Positions 6,471-8,565 of a stretch of DNA of 8,565 nucleotides are shown one piece after another (the stretch's first letter is position 1; every line of letters begins with the position of its first letter). The notes beneath the pieces were generated by a model. The model was not told the origin of the DNA, searched no databases, and saw only the letters and a program-made list of their open reading frames with translations. Source of the stretch: Spirochaetaceae bacterium (GTDB lineage Bacteria > Spirochaetota > Spirochaetia > DSM-27196 > SKKC01). A program made the translations under genes and the position numbers. The stretch is from NCBI GenBank assembly GCA_003552745.1, contig PUOG01000002.1, forward strand, positions 1 to 8,565, given 5' to 3'.

Positions 6471-6475
6471 AGGAG
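6471..6475 (+). promoter_or_regulatory. Ribosome binding site for the HD-domain gene
   Basis: AGGAG stands 6 bp before ATG 6482 and decides that start. The frame is open from TTG 6452, but this would add ten residues with no ribosome binding site, so it is less likely. Confidence 0.75.
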
Positions 6476-6481
6476 CCGATC

Positions 6482-7177
6482 ATGATTGAGTTCGTTCTGA
6501 AGGCATTCGGCCTGAAAGATGAGGTGCGCACCGGGTGGGTGCTGCGCGGGGTGCGCGATCCGGAATCGGTTGCCGCCCACAGCTGGGGTACCGCCCTACT
6601 CTGCTGGCTCTACGCGCCGGCGGCCGAGGACGACAACGGCGGGCAGGCCGCAAACCGCGAACGCGCCGTCGCCATGGCCGTGCTTCACGACGTAGCCGAG
6701 GCGGAGATGGGAGATGTTGCCACGCGGGTGCACCCGCAAGAACGCACGATGACCACCGAGGAGAAACGGGGGCGGGAGAGGGAAGCATTCTCGACCGTTC
6801 AGGCGCTCCTTCAGGGTCGCGAACGGGACGCCGGGAGGCACGCAGTGCAGCGGGCTCCGGTACACCCCGATTCGGAGACCGAGCTCGCCGGTCTCTGGGA
6901 AGAGTACGAGCTCGGCGAGACCGCGACCGCGCGGTTCGTACGCGACATGAACCTCTGCGACATGTGTGTGCAAGCTCTCATCTATCAGAGTACCGGCCGA
7001 TACGATGCGGAAGCCGAAACGCCGGCGTTCCGGCACTTCACGAACCTCGACGAGTTCTTCGAGACGAGTCGCCGGCGGCTTTCGACCACCGTCGGGCGAA
7101 CGCTTTTCGCTGAGATCGAGGAGCGCTATCGGGAGGTGTGCGACTCGCACCCACCCGACGCCGGGAGAAAGCCTTAG
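6482..7177 (+). CDS. HD-domain phosphohydrolase (YfbR/HDDC2-like)
   Basis: The protein has 231 residues from ATG 6482. The HD pattern is clear: H33 in SVAAHSWGTALL, H69-D70 in VLHDVAEAEMGDV (E73 and D78 following), then LWEEYELGETATARFVRDMN (138-157), as in the HDDC2/5'-deoxynucleotidase branch. Relatives are small cytoplasmic metal-dependent enzymes that dephosphorylate nucleoside 5'-monophosphates. At the position where I expect the fourth metal ligand (D in the family's KDxDK-like motif) this protein has N157. D154 and D160 are nearby, so an alternative ligand is possible. A low-similarity insertion of charged residues (about 48-60) sits between the first His and the HD pair. It is transcribed away from the crtB-like gene and converges on the S66 remnant 51 bp downstream. 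Substrate uncertain. Confidence 0.8.
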   Translation: MIEFVLKAFGLKDEVRTGWVLRGVRDPESVAAHSWGTALLCWLYAPAAEDDNGGQAANRERAVAMAVLHDVAEAEMGDVATRVHPQERTMTTEEKRGREREAFSTVQALLQGRERDAGRHAVQRAPVHPDSETELAGLWEEYELGETATARFVRDMNLCDMCVQALIYQSTGRYDAEAETPAFRHFTNLDEFFETSRRRLSTTVGRTLFAEIEERYREVCDSHPPDAGRKP

Positions 7178-7228
7178 CGGCCGAACGTACACCTCGAGTA
7201 GATCGCCTCCGGCGTGGCGCCCGCTGTT

Positions 7229-7774
7229 CTACCGAACACTCAGTCGCACGTCGTCGCGGCCGCACTCGTCGCGAACGACGGACAGGAGTGCCGCGTCGTA
7301 CTCGGGGTACCGGGACACGGCGAATTGTCCGCCGGGGCGAGCAAAGAAGACGGCTGCGATGCGCTCGATCACGCCCATGGCGGCCAGGCTTCGCAGCAGG
7401 TGCGTGACGTAGTCGGGGCCGACTCCATCCTCGGAGGTCTCGAGAAAAAGGACCGCGCCGTGCCAGTCGGCCGGTTGCGGGAAGACCGGCGTGCCCCGCA
7501 GCTGATCGACAACCTCCGCGCAGCCGCCGAGCAGATGCCCGGAAACGATCTCGTTCGCCGAAGCATCTCTCCCCGACTTCTGAATCCAGCGCCACCCGGT
7601 CGATTCGTTCAGCGCGCGCTCGCGCTTCTGGTTCCCGGGATCGGCCCAGTCGAGAAACTCCTCCGTCCAGCCGCTGCGGTTCGGCTCGATCTCCCCGACC
7701 GGGGCGGTCGAGAACAACGTTCGGCGAACCGCATCGATGGTATCGCCGGGGCGAAGGGGTGGTGGCTTGATCAT
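7229..7774 (-). pseudogene. Internally deleted LD-carboxypeptidase (peptidase S66, MccF/LdcA family) remnant
   Basis: An uninterrupted 181-codon frame begins at ATG 7772-7774, with GGAG (7781-7784) 6 bp upstream. Residues 1-13 (MIKPPPLRPGDTI) match the usual S66 N-terminus. The sequence then jumps straight to the middle of the family: AVRRTLFSTAPVGEI (15-29), STGWRWIQ, HLLGGCAEVVDQLRGTPVF, LFLETSED (109-116, with catalytic-type E112) and LLRSLAAMGVIERI. About 130-150 residues with the nucleophilic serine are gone. The C-terminal GHTDP-type histidine motif is also missing, since the frame ends soon after ECGRDD (170-175). Family members run about 300-350 residues and cleave L,D-peptide bonds in cytoplasmic muropeptides, or microcin C-type amides. 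This product should be inactive as a peptidase, although the intact frame and ribosome binding site mean a protein may still be made. Confidence 0.8.
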
Positions 7775-7783
7775 ATCTCACTC

Positions 7784-8565
7784 CTACCGTTCGGCCGCCG
7801 CGGATGCATACGCCGAAGACTCCCCGGTTCGCCGAATCGTGAGCCCGATCGTCCGGTGAAACCAGACGAAGGCGATCGCACCGGAGATGAGATTTGCCAG
7901 AGCGATTCCCCAGAAAATGCCTTCCAAACCGGCGATCGCCCGCCCGGCGGCAGCCAGCGGTACGTAGAAGACGATCAGCCGCAGGAACGAGACGAAAAAC
8001 GCCTCGATCGGGCGGCGCATGCCGTTCAGCGCCGAGGAGGATAGCAGCACGATGCCCTGGAACGCGTAGCTCAGCGCGAGCACCCGCAGGTAGAGCGCGG
8101 TCACCGCGACGATCTCGGCATCGCGGCTGAACACCGTAGCCAGCGGCTCGGCAGCCACGACGAACACCGCGAGTGCCATCATCCCCCAGAGCACACAGAA
8201 GAGAGATCCGAAGCGATAGCCGGTGCGAATCCGGTCGGGCCGCACCGCGCCGTGGTTGTTCCCGGCGAACGGGGTAAAGACCATCGACAGCGCCATCATG
8301 AAGACAATGCCGAACGACTCGAGGCGCGTGGCGACACCGAAGCCGGCCACGGCCGCCGCGCCGAATCCCGACACGAGCCGCGTTAGGAAGCCGATCGAGA
8401 TCGGTTGCAGCAGATTGACCGCGGCGGCGGGAATCCCGACGTATAGGTTGTGGGCCCAGCCGCGAAGCACCTGAAGCACCGAACCGATGTGTCGGGTAAC
8501 CAGCCGCTCGCGCCGGACGACGACCTGCACCACCAGCAGCGACGTTGACCCGCGTGCGAGCACGG
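7784..8565 (-). CDS. MATE-family efflux transporter, C-terminal half (5' end outside window)
   Basis: About 260 C-terminal residues are visible, ending at a TAG (minus strand, 7784-7786). They form a series of hydrophobic segments consistent with about six transmembrane helices. The stretch PAAAVNLLQPISIGFLTRLV, then AAVAGFGVATRLESFGIVF and a P-F-A-G-N-N-H-G-A block, is typical of the second MATE repeat (compare the family's P-F-x-G-Q-N-x-G-A). MATE proteins of about 450 residues exchange Na+ or H+ for cationic drugs, metabolites or flavonoid-like compounds across the inner membrane. The C-terminus is a short polar tail. Its stop codon lies inside the ribosome binding region of the S66 remnant, so the two are co-transcribed. 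Substrate unknown. Confidence 0.85.
   Translation of the reverse strand, partial: VLARGSTSLLVVQVVVRRERLVTRHIGSVLQVLRGWAHNLYVGIPAAAVNLLQPISIGFLTRLVSGFGAAAVAGFGVATRLESFGIVFMMALSMVFTPFAGNNHGAVRPDRIRTGYRFGSLFCVLWGMMALAVFVVAAEPLATVFSRDAEIVAVTALYLRVLALSYAFQGIVLLSSSALNGMRRPIEAFFVSFLRLIVFYVPLAAAGRAIAGLEGIFWGIALANLISGAIAFVWFHRTIGLTIRRTGESSAYASAAAER

Larger units (their letters stand above)
6213..6481. other. Divergent intergenic region between crtB-like and HD-domain genes
   Basis: These 269 bp hold no supported gene and are richer in A+T than the flanks. They should carry the control elements of both divergent genes. Visible items are: a candidate leftward promoter (6320-6348); a perfect 10-bp palindrome CTCGATCGAG (6399-6408); inverted heptamers CGAGCAA (6417-6423) and TTGCTCG (6452-6458); a GCGT-GAAA-ACGC mini-hairpin (6243-6254); and AACGCTC repeated directly at 6250 and 6395. 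No convincing rightward promoter was found. If the nearby cobalamin regulator controls the crtB-like gene, its site should be here. Confidence 0.6.

Noticed and set aside
7178..7228. Terminator between the convergent HD gene and S66 remnant
   Set aside because: These 51 bp contain no stem-loop with a T run. A weak hint of S66 C-terminal sequence in another frame around 7173-7216 was too poor to annotate.

Overview
This is a GC-rich bacterial chromosomal window (roughly 60-65 % G+C by eye) with densely packed genes and clear Shine-Dalgarno sites. No rRNA, tRNA, IS element or CRISPR array is visible. The phylum cannot be fixed from sequence alone. A carotenoid-making, free-living bacterium fits, and pigmented spirochaetes would be one compatible group, but that is a weak guess.

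Layout. (1) At the left edge, the first 40 codons of a YeeE/YedE-type membrane transporter run leftwards from a textbook sigma-70 promoter whose -10 lies inside a dyad symmetry. (2) Going right from 363 is a complete 470-residue GlmU-like nucleotidyltransferase with a left-handed beta-helix. It is followed directly by the wreck of a DegT-type PLP aminotransferase: N-terminus missing, one frameshift in a C6 run, a large central deletion, but a recognisable C-terminus. (3) Positions 2121-5359 hold three rightward genes: a Tat-signal aldo/keto reductase, a phosphomannose-isomerase-like cupin, and an Xre-type DNA-binding domain joined to a cobalamin-binding module. (4) Converging on the last gene, and overlapping it by about 100 bp, is a phytoene/squalene synthase family gene (crtB-like) on the minus strand. 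(5) A 269-bp divergent intergenic region separates it from a rightward HD-domain phosphohydrolase. (6) On the minus strand at the right end are the C-terminal half of a MATE exporter and, 9 bp downstream, an internally deleted LD-carboxypeptidase (S66) remnant that still has a good ribosome binding site.

Most interesting point: the Xre-cobalamin protein carries the W-x9-EH signature and an E-x-H-x-x-G motif of the AdoCbl photoreceptor family (CarH/LitR). Its DNA-binding domain is Xre-type instead of the usual MerR-type, and it sits beside a carotenoid-type synthase gene. It is therefore a candidate vitamin-B12 light sensor of non-standard architecture. Because it is 10 bp from the cupin gene, light or B12 control may extend to a sugar-metabolism operon. 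The window also shows two independent genes decayed by internal deletion, which suggests ongoing gene loss.
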